From JALOLG01 sp963722415 (lineage in GTDB: Bacteria > Actinomycetota > Acidimicrobiia > Acidimicrobiales > Ilumatobacteraceae): 64,000 nucleotides of DNA. The notes below the pieces were generated by a model, which was given only the letters and a program-made list of their open reading frames with translations, was not told the origin of the DNA and made no database searches. The DNA is taken from NCBI GenBank assembly GCA_963722415.1, contig CAVRNI010000058.1, positions 1-64,000 of the forward strand, in the 5' to 3' direction. Each line of letters starts with the position of its first letter. Position 1 is the stretch's first letter. Made by a program: the position numbers and the translations under genes. Positions 16,991 to 25,055 of this stretch are shown piece by piece.

Positions 16991-17683
16991 GTGGCAACGT
17001 CGCCCACCACGTTCGGTCTGCTGGGGCTGTTGGCCGTGCGGTCGTGGACGGGGTACGAGCTGGCCAAGCAGATGCGCCGCTCGTTGCGGTTCGTGTGGTC
17101 CTCTTCGGAGGGGCACCTCTACCGGGAGCAGAAGCGATTGGTCGAGCTCGGCTGGGCCGAGGTCGAGGTGGAGCCGTCAGGCGGACGATCACGGAAGCGA
17201 TACACGATCACGCCCGCCGGCGAGGCGGCACTGCGCAGTTGGTTGGCGACCCCTCCGCAGGAGCCACACTTCGAGGTCGAAGGCCTGTTGCGCCTGTTCT
17301 TCAGCGATCACGGCACGCTCGACGACATGATCACGTCGATGGAGGCGACCGCAGCCGCGGCGCGTTCGATGCTCGACGAGCTGCTCGGCTTCGTCGATGA
17401 GTACCTCGCCGAGGGTGGCCCGCTGTGGATGCTCGAACACGGCGTGGGCGGACACGGGGCGGAACGGTTGGAGTTTCGCGGTCGACCGATGTTCCCCGAA
17501 CGACTGCACCTGGTCGCCCTCGTGATCGACGCCACCACCCGTCTGCTCGCCGATGTCGAGACGTTCGCCCGAGCCACCGCGAACGAGGCGCGTACCTGGC
17601 GAGGCGCGGCCGACCCCACCAACACCGCCGCCACGCGAGCCCGACTGGAAGCGATCAGCGCCCGGTACCGATCGGGGCCGTGA
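16991..17683 (+). CDS. PadR-family transcriptional regulator
   Basis: 230 residues. The winged helix is at the N-terminus: TTFGLLGLLAVRSWTGYELA, then RRSLRFVWSSSEGHLYREQK and RKRYTITPAGEAALRSWL, the classic PadR wing. The C-terminal part is the PadR_C-like helical dimerisation domain (MEATAAAARSMLDELLGFVD). It starts with GTG and no visible ribosome binding site, probably leaderless. Palindromes carrying the same half-site lie in front of it and in front of the cupin gene, so autoregulation plus control of both neighbours is likely. The inducing ligand is unknown. Confidence 0.92.
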   Translation: MATSPTTFGLLGLLAVRSWTGYELAKQMRRSLRFVWSSSEGHLYREQKRLVELGWAEVEVEPSGGRSRKRYTITPAGEAALRSWLATPPQEPHFEVEGLLRLFFSDHGTLDDMITSMEATAAAARSMLDELLGFVDEYLAEGGPLWMLEHGVGGHGAERLEFRGRPMFPERLHLVALVIDATTRLLADVETFARATANEARTWRGAADPTNTAATRARLEAISARYRSGP

Positions 17684-17700
17684 CCGAGCCACCTTGCTTA

Positions 17701-17736
17701 CTCTCAATGCGAGTATTACGCTACTCGCATTGAGAG
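17701..17736. promoter_or_regulatory. 36-bp perfect inverted repeat (PadR operator) before the cupin gene
   Basis: CTCTCAATGCGAGTA (17701-17715) and TACTCGCATTGAGAG (17722-17736) are perfect 15-bp arms with a 6-base spacer. The CGCATTG/CAATGCG core is shared with the site upstream of padR. It lies 17 bp before the cupin start and should block transcription when bound. Confidence 0.85.
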
Positions 17737-17752
17737 GATCACAGGAGGCCAC

Positions 17753-18136
17753 ATGCACGTCGCCAAGGATGCGATTCCCGTCAAGATCAACGCGCCCGGA
17801 GCCATCGCCCGCCAACTCCCCGACTTCGGAATCGCCGATGGCGCCATCGGAGCCGAGTACTTCACGCTGAACGCGGGAACCGACCTCGCGCCGTTGCTCG
17901 CGGGCCTCGCCGACGACGTTTGTCACGCCGCCCATTGGGGCTACGTCATCATCGGCGACGTCGTCGTCACCTATCGCGACGGGTCCAACGAGCGGTGCAC
18001 CACAGGCGACGTCTTCCACTGGCCGCCCGGGCACAGCGTTCGAGTGGACCGTGACGCCGAGCTGATCCTGTTCAGCCCTCAGGCCGAGCACGAGGTCGTC
18101 ATGGAACACATCCTCGACAAGCTGGCGACCGCCTGA
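17753..18136 (+). CDS. Cupin-domain protein
   Basis: 127 residues. A single cupin barrel: HWGYVIIGDVVVTYRDGSNE followed by GDVFHWPPGHSVRV and AELILFSPQ. The metal-ligand histidines expected in cupin motif 1 are reduced to one (AAHWGYVI), so it may be a non-enzymatic sensor or have an atypical metal site. ACAGGAGG precedes the ATG. The perfect inverted repeat directly upstream and the adjacent PadR gene suggest that it is repressed until a ligand appears. The stop is 9 bp from the convergent DUF885 gene. Confidence 0.85.
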   Translation: MHVAKDAIPVKINAPGAIARQLPDFGIADGAIGAEYFTLNAGTDLAPLLAGLADDVCHAAHWGYVIIGDVVVTYRDGSNERCTTGDVFHWPPGHSVRVDRDAELILFSPQAEHEVVMEHILDKLATA

Positions 18137-18145
18137 CGGCGCGAC

Positions 18146-19792
18146 TCAGAGCGCCGCGAGCTCCTGCTCCAAGCGATCGAGACCGAGCGGACCGAGGGCC
18201 AGGGCGCGGGCGTGCCAGGAACGCAGGTCGAAGGACGTCCCCGCCGCGGCCCGGGCCTCGTCCCGACCGGCCAGCCAGGACCGCTCGCCCAGCTTGTAGC
18301 ACGTCGCCTGGGCCGGCCACGACAGGTAGCGCAGCACCTCGCTGCGGGCGAAGTCGTCGGCCAAGCCGCCTGCGGCCCGCAGGGCAGCGACGGCGGTGTC
18401 GAAGCTCCACGGCTCACCGGCGCCCGGCAAGCCGTCGGGCACCGTCCGCCCCAGGTGCAGCCCGATGTCGACGACGACGCGGACGGCGCGGAACGCCTGG
18501 GACGAGAGGAACCCGAGCCGGGTGTCCGGCGTGCGGAACCAGCCGAGCTCGTCCATCAGCCGTTCGGCGTACAGCGCCCAGCCCTCACCGTGGGCGCTCT
18601 GGAACCCGAGGCGCTGGGCACGGGTGAGCGAGGCCATGTAGCCGCAGCCGAACTGAAGGTGGTGTCCCGGGACGGCCTCGTGGTACGCGGTGGTCACGTC
18701 GGCCCACATCGGGAACGACTCCGCGCCGAGCGTCGGGAACCAGACGTGCCCCGGCCGGGACAGATCCTCGCTGGGAGGCGTGTAGTACGGCGCGGCGGCG
18801 GTCCCCACCGGCGGGATCCCGACGTCGCAGCGACGCAGCGCATCGGGGATGTCGAACTGCGAGCCCGAGAGCCCTTCGATCGCCTCGTCGACGAGGTCCT
18901 GGAGCCACAGCCGGTAGGCGTCGACGCCGTGGACCGCACGGTCCGGGTCGGTCTGCAGCAGATCGCACACGGCGGCGAAGCCGGCGCCGGGCATGATCCG
19001 GTCGCACTCGACGACCTTGTCGGCCTCGAGCCGGGCGAGCTCACCGCAGCCCCACTCGTAGCTCTCGTCGGGGTCGAGGTCGGCGCCCAGCATGGCGACG
19101 GCCCACACCCGGTAGCGGTCGGGACCGACGCCGTCGTCGGTTGACGCCGCCGGCGCGTACGACTGGCGCAGCCACGTCGCCAGCTCGCCGTAGGCGGCGG
19201 CCGCGTCGCGGGCGAGGGCGTCCAGCGCCGGATCGGCGGCGTCAGCCACGTACTCGCCGAACCACCCGCCGTCGCCGTCGCCCGCCCACGTGGCGCATTG
19301 GTCGGCGACCGCCTCGGCCTGCCGGACGGTCGACCGGTGACCGGCAGCCAGACCGGCGGTGAGGTTCTGGCGGTAGCCGTCGATGGCCGCCGGCACCTTG
19401 CCCAGCCGGATCCCGATCCGCTCCCACGCCTCCGGCGACCCGTCGTCGAGGAGGTCGAAAAGCTGCCGCACCGCCGCCTGCGGTCCGCCGAGCTCGCTGA
19501 GCAAGCAGGAACGCTCGCCCGTCTCGATGAGTGCGAGGCCGGTGGCGCAGAGGTCGTCGAGGTAGCCGGCGCCGAGCCGCTCGGATTCGTCCTCGGGCGT
19601 CGCCGCCGCGAGCGCCTCCCGCGTGCGTCGGTACAGGTCGGCCATGGCCGCCTGGCCGTCGGGTGAGTAGTCGGTCATCGTGTCGGCGTCGAGTCCGACG
19701 CCCATGTCGCGCACGGCCTCGACCGGATCGAGGACGGCGAAGGCGTCGATGAAGCTGTCCGAGATACCGCTGATGGTCCCCATCGGGCGCAC
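18146..19792 (-). CDS. DUF885-family putative metallopeptidase
   Basis: 548 residues. The motif TAYHEAVPGHHLQFGCGYMA contains the HExxxxH-H arrangement typical of DUF885 proteins, followed by HGEGWALYAERLMDELGWF, another family signature. No signal peptide is visible, so it is probably cytoplasmic. DUF885 proteins resemble M32/M3-like zinc peptidases, but their substrates are mostly unknown. The likely start is MRPMGTISGIS or the second Met at 19783. It is monocistronic and convergent with the cupin gene. Confidence 0.88.
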   Translation of the reverse strand: MRPMGTISGISDSFIDAFAVLDPVEAVRDMGVGLDADTMTDYSPDGQAAMADLYRRTREALAAATPEDESERLGAGYLDDLCATGLALIETGERSCLLSELGGPQAAVRQLFDLLDDGSPEAWERIGIRLGKVPAAIDGYRQNLTAGLAAGHRSTVRQAEAVADQCATWAGDGDGGWFGEYVADAADPALDALARDAAAAYGELATWLRQSYAPAASTDDGVGPDRYRVWAVAMLGADLDPDESYEWGCGELARLEADKVVECDRIMPGAGFAAVCDLLQTDPDRAVHGVDAYRLWLQDLVDEAIEGLSGSQFDIPDALRRCDVGIPPVGTAAAPYYTPPSEDLSRPGHVWFPTLGAESFPMWADVTTAYHEAVPGHHLQFGCGYMASLTRAQRLGFQSAHGEGWALYAERLMDELGWFRTPDTRLGFLSSQAFRAVRVVVDIGLHLGRTVPDGLPGAGEPWSFDTAVAALRAAGGLADDFARSEVLRYLSWPAQATCYKLGERSWLAGRDEARAAAGTSFDLRSWHARALALGPLGLDRLEQELAAL

Positions 19793-20034
19793 ACTACGGC
19801 CGCCCGAACCGTCGAGCCGACGGTCAGTTCACTCTCGGATCTCACCGATCTCGCCGCGATTCCCAGCTGCATTCGCGGCGACGTGCCGTCGCGGATTCCG
19901 GACTGAGCGTCGCCGAGAATGACAATCGAGCTGGCGTTCGCGGGCGTGCATCAGTTGTGCGCTCCATGTGCCGGGCTGCGCGGTCAGTCATTTCGGGGCT
20001 GACGTCGCGCTCGTCCAAATGCTATGACAGTGCG

Positions 20035-20343
20035 ATGCGTGCTTTCGTGGTCGTACCCCTCATGGCAATGACACTCGCGATCTCGGCGTGCGGCGACGAC
20101 GACTCGTCGGACGACACGACAACGGAGGAATCCGTCGCGGTGGATGTCCCGGACGTGATCGGCGACTCCGTCGAGGATGCGACGGCGACGCTCGAAGAGG
20201 CGGGATTGATACTGCGGGTGGTGCGGCGCGACGGCGAGGACGTGCCGGGTACCGCCGACTTCATCGACAACCGCGTGAACGTGGCCGTCGAGACGCAGGA
20301 CGACGGCACCGAGGTCGTGACCGAAGTCGTGTCGATCGGCTGA
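20035..20343 (+). CDS. Small PASTA-domain lipoprotein
   Basis: 102 residues. The start MRAFVVVPLMAMTLAISACG carries a lipoprotein signal with the lipobox ISAC. An acidic Asp/Ser/Thr linker follows (DDDSSDDTTTEES). One PASTA-like domain then reads VDVPDVIGDSVEDATATLEE with AGLILRVV, as in the extracellular repeats of PknB kinases and penicillin-binding proteins. It would be a membrane-anchored extracellular protein that may bind cell-wall muropeptides; a single PASTA domain without an enzyme partner is unusual. The ATG at 20035 is chosen because the lipobox then sits at residues 16-19. Confidence 0.8.
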   Translation: MRAFVVVPLMAMTLAISACGDDDSSDDTTTEESVAVDVPDVIGDSVEDATATLEEAGLILRVVRRDGEDVPGTADFIDNRVNVAVETQDDGTEVVTEVVSIG

Positions 20344-20376
20344 CACGCGTAGTCGTGCGCACGAGAGAATCGCGCG

Positions 20377-20682
20377 GTGCAGTTCAGTCCTGAACTTCGC
20401 GATCGGGTGGCAGACGGAACCATCACGGTCTCGTACCGTCTGTGGACGAGGCCGAAGGTCAAGGTCGGTGGCGTCTACCGGAGCGGATCCGTGGCGATCG
20501 AGATCGACGACATCGAGCTGCTCCCGTTCTCCTCGATCACCGACGAGGACCTTGCTCTCACTGGAGAGAACGACGTCGAGGCCCTTCGTAACCGCGCCGC
20601 ACACGCGGGTCCGATCGTCGATGACACGTTGCTCTACCGCGTCGAGTTCCATGTCGCGCGCCAACCCGACGACGACATGTGA
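20377..20682 (+). CDS. ASCH-domain-like protein
   Basis: 101 residues starting MQFSPELRDRVADGTITVSY, then RLWTRPKVKVGGVYRSG and AIEIDDIELLPFSSITDEDL. The pattern of a short strand, RLWxRPxVKVGxxY and an acidic segment resembles ASCH-fold proteins (RNA- or nucleic-acid-binding PUA-like barrel). The function is unknown. The GTG start is 34 bp downstream of the PASTA lipoprotein stop, so the two may be co-transcribed, although their roles seem unrelated. Confidence 0.7.
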   Translation: MQFSPELRDRVADGTITVSYRLWTRPKVKVGGVYRSGSVAIEIDDIELLPFSSITDEDLALTGENDVEALRNRAAHAGPIVDDTLLYRVEFHVARQPDDDM

Positions 20683-20722
20683 CCCCAATCGCCGGCTGAA
20701 ACCCGCCTGTGCTGCCTCCACG

Positions 20723-21208
20723 TCAGAGCTCGGCGATGAGGGCGTCGAGCTTGGCGTAGCCCTCGTCGACGCCGGTCTCCATGCCGCTCGCCAGCCACTG
20801 GTCGCGGCCCTCGAAGCTGTCGACGAGCGACTGGGCGTGCAGCCGGGTGCGGCCGTCGCCGAGGTCCTCGAACCACAGCGTCTCGAGCGCGACGCCGTCG
20901 GGCTGACCGTCGAACGTGAAGGTCTGGACGATGCGGTCCTCGCCGACCTCGTGGAAACTGCCGTGGAAGCCGTACTCCTCGCCGTCGCGCCCGGCGACGT
21001 AGCGCCAGCGGCCGCCGGTGGTGGCATCCCAGTCGAGGATCTTGGTCTCCATCTCGTTCGGCCCGACCCAGCGGGCGAACAGCTCGGGATCGGTGTGGGC
21101 CCGCATCAGCTGCGCCGGTGTGGCGTCGAAGTCACGGGTCATGCGGATGATCGGGAGTGTCGGGTCGGCCTCGATGGAGACCTGGTAGCGGTTGCTGGTT
21201 TCGTTCAT
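20723..21208 (-). CDS. SRPBCC (AHSA1-like) protein of an ArsR operon
   Basis: 161 residues starting MNETSNRYQVSIEADPTLPI, with IRMTRDFDATPAQLMRAHTDPELFARWVGP, the AHSA1/CalC-type SRPBCC signature. The middle DWDATTGGRWRYVAGRDGEE and the end MEGTVDEGYAKLD-like helix (TGVDEGYAKLDALIAEL) agree. It binds a small hydrophobic ligand; the function is unknown. Its ATG overlaps the stop of the ArsR gene (ATGA), and TAGGAA is upstream. ArsR plus SRPBCC in one operon is a very common bacterial pair, presumably a ligand-binding protein controlled by its own repressor. Confidence 0.88.
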   Translation of the reverse strand: MNETSNRYQVSIEADPTLPIIRMTRDFDATPAQLMRAHTDPELFARWVGPNEMETKILDWDATTGGRWRYVAGRDGEEYGFHGSFHEVGEDRIVQTFTFDGQPDGVALETLWFEDLGDGRTRLHAQSLVDSFEGRDQWLASGMETGVDEGYAKLDALIAEL

Positions 21209-21576
21209 GACGCGGTTCCTAACTGTGGGTGTGGGTGTTGGATGGATTGCTGGTCGTCGCGCATCTCGGCGAGGACGGAGTCGAGGCGCTCGTAGCGCTC
21301 CTGAGCCTGTTGGCGGTAACGCTCGATCCACTTCGTCATCAGATCGAAGACCTCCGCTTCGAGATGGCACGGGCGCCGTTGGGCGTCCTTGCTCTGGCTC
21401 ACCAGGCCGGCGTCGGAGAGCACCTTGATGTGCTTGGACACTGCCTGGATGGAGACGTCGTACGGTGCGGCCAGCTCCCCGACGGTGGCGTCGCCCACGG
21501 CGAGGCGGGCCACCATGTCGCGCCTCGTCGGATCGGCGAGAGCGGCGAAGACTCGGGAAAGCTGGTCGTGGTCCAC
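21205..21576 (-). CDS. ArsR-family repressor
   Basis: 123 residues from the GTG at 21576, which has AAGGAG six bases upstream. The winged helix-turn-helix reads LSRVFAALADPTRRDMVARL followed by ATVGELAAPYDVSIQAVSKH and IKVLSDAGLVSQSKDAQRRP. No metal-site cysteines of the ArsR CxC type are present, so it probably senses an organic ligand. Its promoter has two matched operators. The stop overlaps the start of the SRPBCC gene, giving coupled translation. Confidence 0.92.
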   Translation of the reverse strand: MDHDQLSRVFAALADPTRRDMVARLAVGDATVGELAAPYDVSIQAVSKHIKVLSDAGLVSQSKDAQRRPCHLEAEVFDLMTKWIERYRQQAQERYERLDSVLAEMRDDQQSIQHPHPQLGTAS

Positions 21577-21589
21577 CGGCGACTCCTTG

Positions 21590-21652
21590 TTCAACTGATG
21601 GGTTGAAGAACAACCTACGCCGATGCTCCGCCGTTGTCAACCATCTGGTTGA
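21590..21652 (-). promoter_or_regulatory. ArsR promoter with two operators
   Basis: On the minus strand TTGACA (21635-21640) and TAGGTT (21612-21617) are separated by exactly 17 bp, a near-ideal promoter. TCAACCATCTGGTTGA (21637-21652) overlaps the -35 box and TTCAACTGATGGGTTGAA (21590-21607) lies just past the -10 box. Both share the TCAAC-N6-GTTGA core and would let ArsR shut the promoter. Confidence 0.85.
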
Positions 21653-21694
21653 ATAATTCACGATCCGCCGAACCGGGATGCGGTCGAACGCGGA

Positions 21695-21725
21695 ACACCC
21701 CGCACCAGGATCCGGTGCGGGGTGT
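21695..21725 (-). terminator. Strong hairpin terminator after the first MetE-like gene
   Basis: ACACCCCGCACC (21695-21706) and GGTGCGGGGTGT (21714-21725) are perfect 12-bp arms with a 7-base loop. The hairpin lies 46 bp past the predicted stop of the MetE-like gene and before the ArsR promoter. It has no U-tract, as is often the case in actinobacteria. Confidence 0.7.
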
Positions 21726-21770
21726 CGGCGGCGCCGAGTCAGGATGTCAGGGCGTCCGTTTCGGGCACCC

Positions 21771-22947
21771 TCACCGCCACAACGCGGCCGTCGCGAGCGC
21801 GGCGCCGTCGGTGAGCGTCTTGAGCTTGGCCCACGCGATCTGCGGATGGCAGCGCAGGCCGAGGCCGCAGTCGGTGGAGGCGATGACGTTCTCGCGTCCG
21901 ACGAGTGCCGGCGAAGCGCTGGATGCGATCCGCCACGAGTTGCGGATGCTCGATGAGCGGCGTCGAGTGGGTCACGACGCCGGGGGCGAGGATCTTGCCG
22001 TCGGGCAACTTGGTCTCCTCCCACAGCGCCACCTCGTGCTCGTGACGCACGTTGGCGGCCTCGATGAGGTACGTCTGGGCCTTGACCGACAACAGGATGT
22101 CGATGACGTCGGGCAGCGGCAGATCGCGCGAGTGCGGCCCGTGCCAGCTGCCCCAGCACAGGTGGTACCGGATCTGCTCCTCGGGGATGTTGCGCAGCGC
22201 GTGGTTGAGGGCTTCGCAGCGCATCTGGCAGAACTTGCGGTACCCGTCGATCCCCATCTCGAGCCCGATCCGGTCCCACAGCGCGCCGAGCCACGCATCG
22301 TCGACCTGCACCTGGAACCCGGCGGCGGCGATCGCCTCGTACTCGACCTGCATCGCCTCGGCGATCGCGTAGATGTGCTCCTCGTCGGACTTGTAGAACT
22401 CGTTCGCGCGGCCCGGTTCGACGCTGAGCGGCGCCGTCGTGGTCAGGAACGCGTCGGATGCAGGCCGGTCGCCGAGGGCGTTCTTCAGCATCGCGATCTC
22501 GCGGTCGAGCGCCGCGTGGCCGCGAAACGTGATCGGCCCGGTGCACACCCAGTCCTCGACGAAGGCGATGCTGTCCTCGGCGCCCTCCGGCACGTGCGGG
22601 GCCGACCCCGACTGCTCGAACAGCGTGCCGTTCTGGAGGACCGCGAGGTAGAACTCGTCGAAGTCGACCCAGTCGGCGCTCGACATCAGCAGCTTGCCGA
22701 GGCCGCCGCGCTCGGCGGCAGGCTCGTACCCGCCGAGACGGGCGGCGAGGTACTGCGTCCAGTGGCCGCCCTTGGTCAGCTCGCCCTCGTTGATGAAGTC
22801 GACGCCGGCGCTGGTCTGCATGTCGCACACCTCGGTCACGGCCTCGCCGAGACGTTGATCACTCACCTCGAGTTGCGCCCACACGTCGTCGGGCGCGGGC
22901 AGCGCGCCGACGTGGGTGGTGAGAATCCTGTCTGTGCTACGTCGCAT
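21771..22947 (-). CDS. MetE C-terminal-like zinc methyltransferase 1 (frameshifted)
   Basis: About 390 residues starting MRRSTDRILTTHVGALPAPD with GGAGGT upstream. It belongs to the cobalamin-independent methionine synthase II fold (PF01717-like). The zinc ligands appear as HLCWGSWHG (His-x-Cys) and, in the next frame, ASTDCGLGLRCHPQ (the distal Cys). Reading frame changes near 21913, and in the corrected frame the protein ends WAKLKTLTDGAALATAALWR at 21771. Lacking the MetE N-terminal half, it need not be a methionine synthase; relatives include epoxyalkane:coenzyme M transferases. It closely resembles the second copy at 28.8-29.9 kb, and the pair flank a Liv transporter. Confidence 0.82.
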
Positions 22948-23147
22948 GGACGTGACCTCCGAGTCGTGTGATGTCCCCATGTCTACGGGAAACACAGATT
23001 GGCGTTGAGGGGATCCAACGCCACCGCGTCCGCTGCTCGGCCAACTGTCCGTATTCGATACAGTCCGAAGCCTCATCGATCAACGATGCGGTGTTCCAAT
23101 GCCGTGTCCGCAGCGAACCAACGCCAACATGAAGGGAGCGGCATTCG

Positions 23148-23553
23148 ATGCCTGCCTCGGTTCCGTCCTCTCACGTCGATCTCCTCGACGCTTCCATCGC
23201 CACGCTGGCGACCGTCGGCCCTGACGGCAGGCCGCAGGTGTCCGCCGTCTGGTTCCTCGCCGATGAAGGCGTGGTGAAGGTGTCGCTGAACACAGCCCGC
23301 CAGAAGGTCAAGAACCTCACCGCCAACCCGGCTGTCACCGTGTTCATCGGCGACCCGGCGAACCCCGCCAAGTACGTCGAGATCCGTGGCGACGCCACAC
23401 TCGAACCCGATGACGGAGTACGCGTTCGCGGACCGTCTCGCCGCCAAGTACGGCGGTGCCGACCTGCGGGCCATGGACGGCCCGGACGGACGTCGTGTCG
23501 TGGTCACGGTCGACCCGGTTCGCGTCAACGCCGTCGACCTCAGCGCCGGCTGA
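23148..23553 (+). CDS. F420-dependent PPOX-class oxidoreductase (frameshifted)
   Basis: About 135 residues. MPASVPSSHVDLLDASIATL is followed by ATVGPDGRPQVSAVWFLADE and RQKVKNLTANPAVTVFIGDP, typical of small split-barrel F420-binding PPOX enzymes. The frame breaks near 23413; the other frame continues EYAFADRLAAKYGGADLRAM and ends VRVNAVDLSAG before TGA at 23551-23553, which is the normal family C-terminus. GGGAG precedes the start. It is divergent from MetE-like gene 1 and ends 8 bp from the convergent livF gene. Confidence 0.82.
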
Positions 23554-23560
23554 TCGCGCG

Positions 23561-24292
23561 TCACGCATCCGACGCCGTCGTTTCTTGCTCACCGAGGTAG
23601 CCGGACAGGATGAGCCGGTGGTCGGCACGCAGCGCCTCGGCTGCTTCGTGGATGATGAGCTCGCCATGGGAGAGCACGTAGCCGCGACTCGCCACGGCGA
23701 GCGCGATGTGGATGTGCTGCTCGACCAGCAGCACGGCGCAGCCGCTCTCGGCGGCGTACGTGGTGACGACCGGGAGCAGGCGCTCGACGATGACGGGCGC
23801 GAGCCCGAGCGAGAGCTCGTCGAGCAGCAACAGCCGGGGCCGGCGGGCCAGCGCCCGCCCGAGCGCGAGCATCTGCTGTTCGCCGCCTGACAGCAGCCCG
23901 GCCCGACGGTCGGCGAGCTCGGCGAGGGCCGGGAAGTACCCATACGCGATCTCTGCATCGAGGTGCTCGCCCCGGGATCCGAGACGGAAGTGCTCGGCGA
24001 CGGTCAGTCCGAAGAACACCCCACGACCCTCGGGTACATGCGCAATGCCGAGGCGCGCTCGCGCGGCAGGCGACCGCCGGGCGATGTCGGCGCCGTCGAC
24101 GCGAATCGTGCCCGACATCGGGCGGACGAGACCGGAGATCGCTCGCAGCGTGGTCGTCTTGCCGGCGCCGTTGGGGCCGAGCAGGGCGACCACCTCTCCG
24201 GAGCCGACATGGAGGTCGAGCGCACGCACGACCGCCGCCGCGTCATAGCCCGCCGAGAGCGCCTCGAGCTGGAGGACCGGTTCAGAGCTCAT
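23561..24292 (-). CDS. livF: Branched-chain amino acid-type ABC transporter ATPase LivF
   Basis: 243 residues. Walker A is LLGPNGAGKTTTLRAISG, the signature is LLSGGEQQMLALGRAL, Walker B is LLLLDELSLGLAP, and the H-loop LLVEQHIHIALAV. The VPEGRGVFFGLTVAEHF segment identifies the LivF subgroup. It energises uptake with LivG and the LivHM permease. It overlaps the 3' end of livG by 11 bp and is the last gene of the transport operon. HAAT-family systems of this type carry branched-chain amino acids, amides, short-chain acids or aromatic compounds, so the substrate is not fixed by this gene. Confidence 0.95.
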   Translation of the reverse strand: MSSEPVLQLEALSAGYDAAAVVRALDLHVGSGEVVALLGPNGAGKTTTLRAISGLVRPMSGTIRVDGADIARRSPAARARLGIAHVPEGRGVFFGLTVAEHFRLGSRGEHLDAEIAYGYFPALAELADRRAGLLSGGEQQMLALGRALARRPRLLLLDELSLGLAPVIVERLLPVVTTYAAESGCAVLLVEQHIHIALAVASRGYVLSHGELIIHEAAEALRADHRLILSGYLGEQETTASDA

Positions 24293-25055
24293 CCGTCAGC
24301 GCCTCCATCTCCTTGGCGGCTGAGCCCAGATACGCGGTGATCACCTTCGGGTCGGCGCGCACATCGCTGGGAGTGCCATTGGCGATCACCTTGCCGAACT
24401 CGAGCACGACGACGCGGTCGCTGATCCCGAGCACGAGCCCCATGTCGTGGTCGATCAGGAGGATCGGCGTGCCACGGTCGACGATCTCGCGCAGATGGCC
24501 ACCGAACGCGATCGACTCGTGGGCGTCGAGACCGGCGCCCGGTTCGTCGAGACACAACAACTTGGGACGTGCGGCCAGCGCCCGGGCGACGGCGACGAGC
24601 TTGCGCTGACCCTGCGTGAGCTCGCTCGGGGTCGCCTCGGCGAGATGCTCGAGCGCGAACGACTCGAGCGCCTCGTCGACCGAGTCCGAACGATCGCCGC
24701 GGCTGGTGAAGATCTCCTTGAACGCCGCCAGCAGCGACGGGTGGTTGGCGGCGACGGTGAGGTTCTCGCGGACGGTCAGGTCGTCGAACAGCTCGATCGC
24801 CTGCCACGTGCGGGCGAGTCCGAGCCTGGCGCGCTCGTGTGGGCTGAGACTGGTGATGTCGGCACCGTCGAGGGCGGCCGTGCCGCGATGCGGCACGAAC
24901 CCGGTGATGGCGTCGACGAAGGTCGTCTTGCCGGCGCCGTTCGGGCCGATCAGCCCGACCAGCTCGCCCGGCTCGACGTCGAGATCGACGCCGACCACGG
25001 CGTGCACGCCGCCGAATGACACCGACACCCCCCGCGCCGACAGCACGCTCGTCAC
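24282..25055 (-). CDS. livG: Branched-chain amino acid-type ABC transporter ATPase LivG
   Basis: 257 residues from the GTG at 25055, which has GGAGGT six bases upstream. Walker A is LIGPNGAGKTTFVDAITGF, the signature is ELTQGQRKLVAVARAL, Walker B is LLCLDEPGAGLD, and the H-loop LLIDHDMGLVLGI. The LARTWQAIELFDDLTVREN segment is typical of LivG. As written, this frame runs on from the permease, which would make a permease-ATPase fusion; the strong internal start and a GTGA overlap with an alternative permease stop argue that it is a separate protein. Confidence 0.9.
   Translation of the reverse strand: MTSVLSARGVSVSFGGVHAVVGVDLDVEPGELVGLIGPNGAGKTTFVDAITGFVPHRGTAALDGADITSLSPHERARLGLARTWQAIELFDDLTVRENLTVAANHPSLLAAFKEIFTSRGDRSDSVDEALESFALEHLAEATPSELTQGQRKLVAVARALAARPKLLCLDEPGAGLDAHESIAFGGHLREIVDRGTPILLIDHDMGLVLGISDRVVVLEFGKVIANGTPSDVRADPKVITAYLGSAAKEMEALTDEL

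Noticed and set aside
20723..22828. Minus-strand frame of about 700 codons joining the MetE-like and SRPBCC genes
   Set aside because: Only the last 161 codons (the SRPBCC protein) are real; the rest is the wrong frame of MetE-like gene 1 and the ArsR region.
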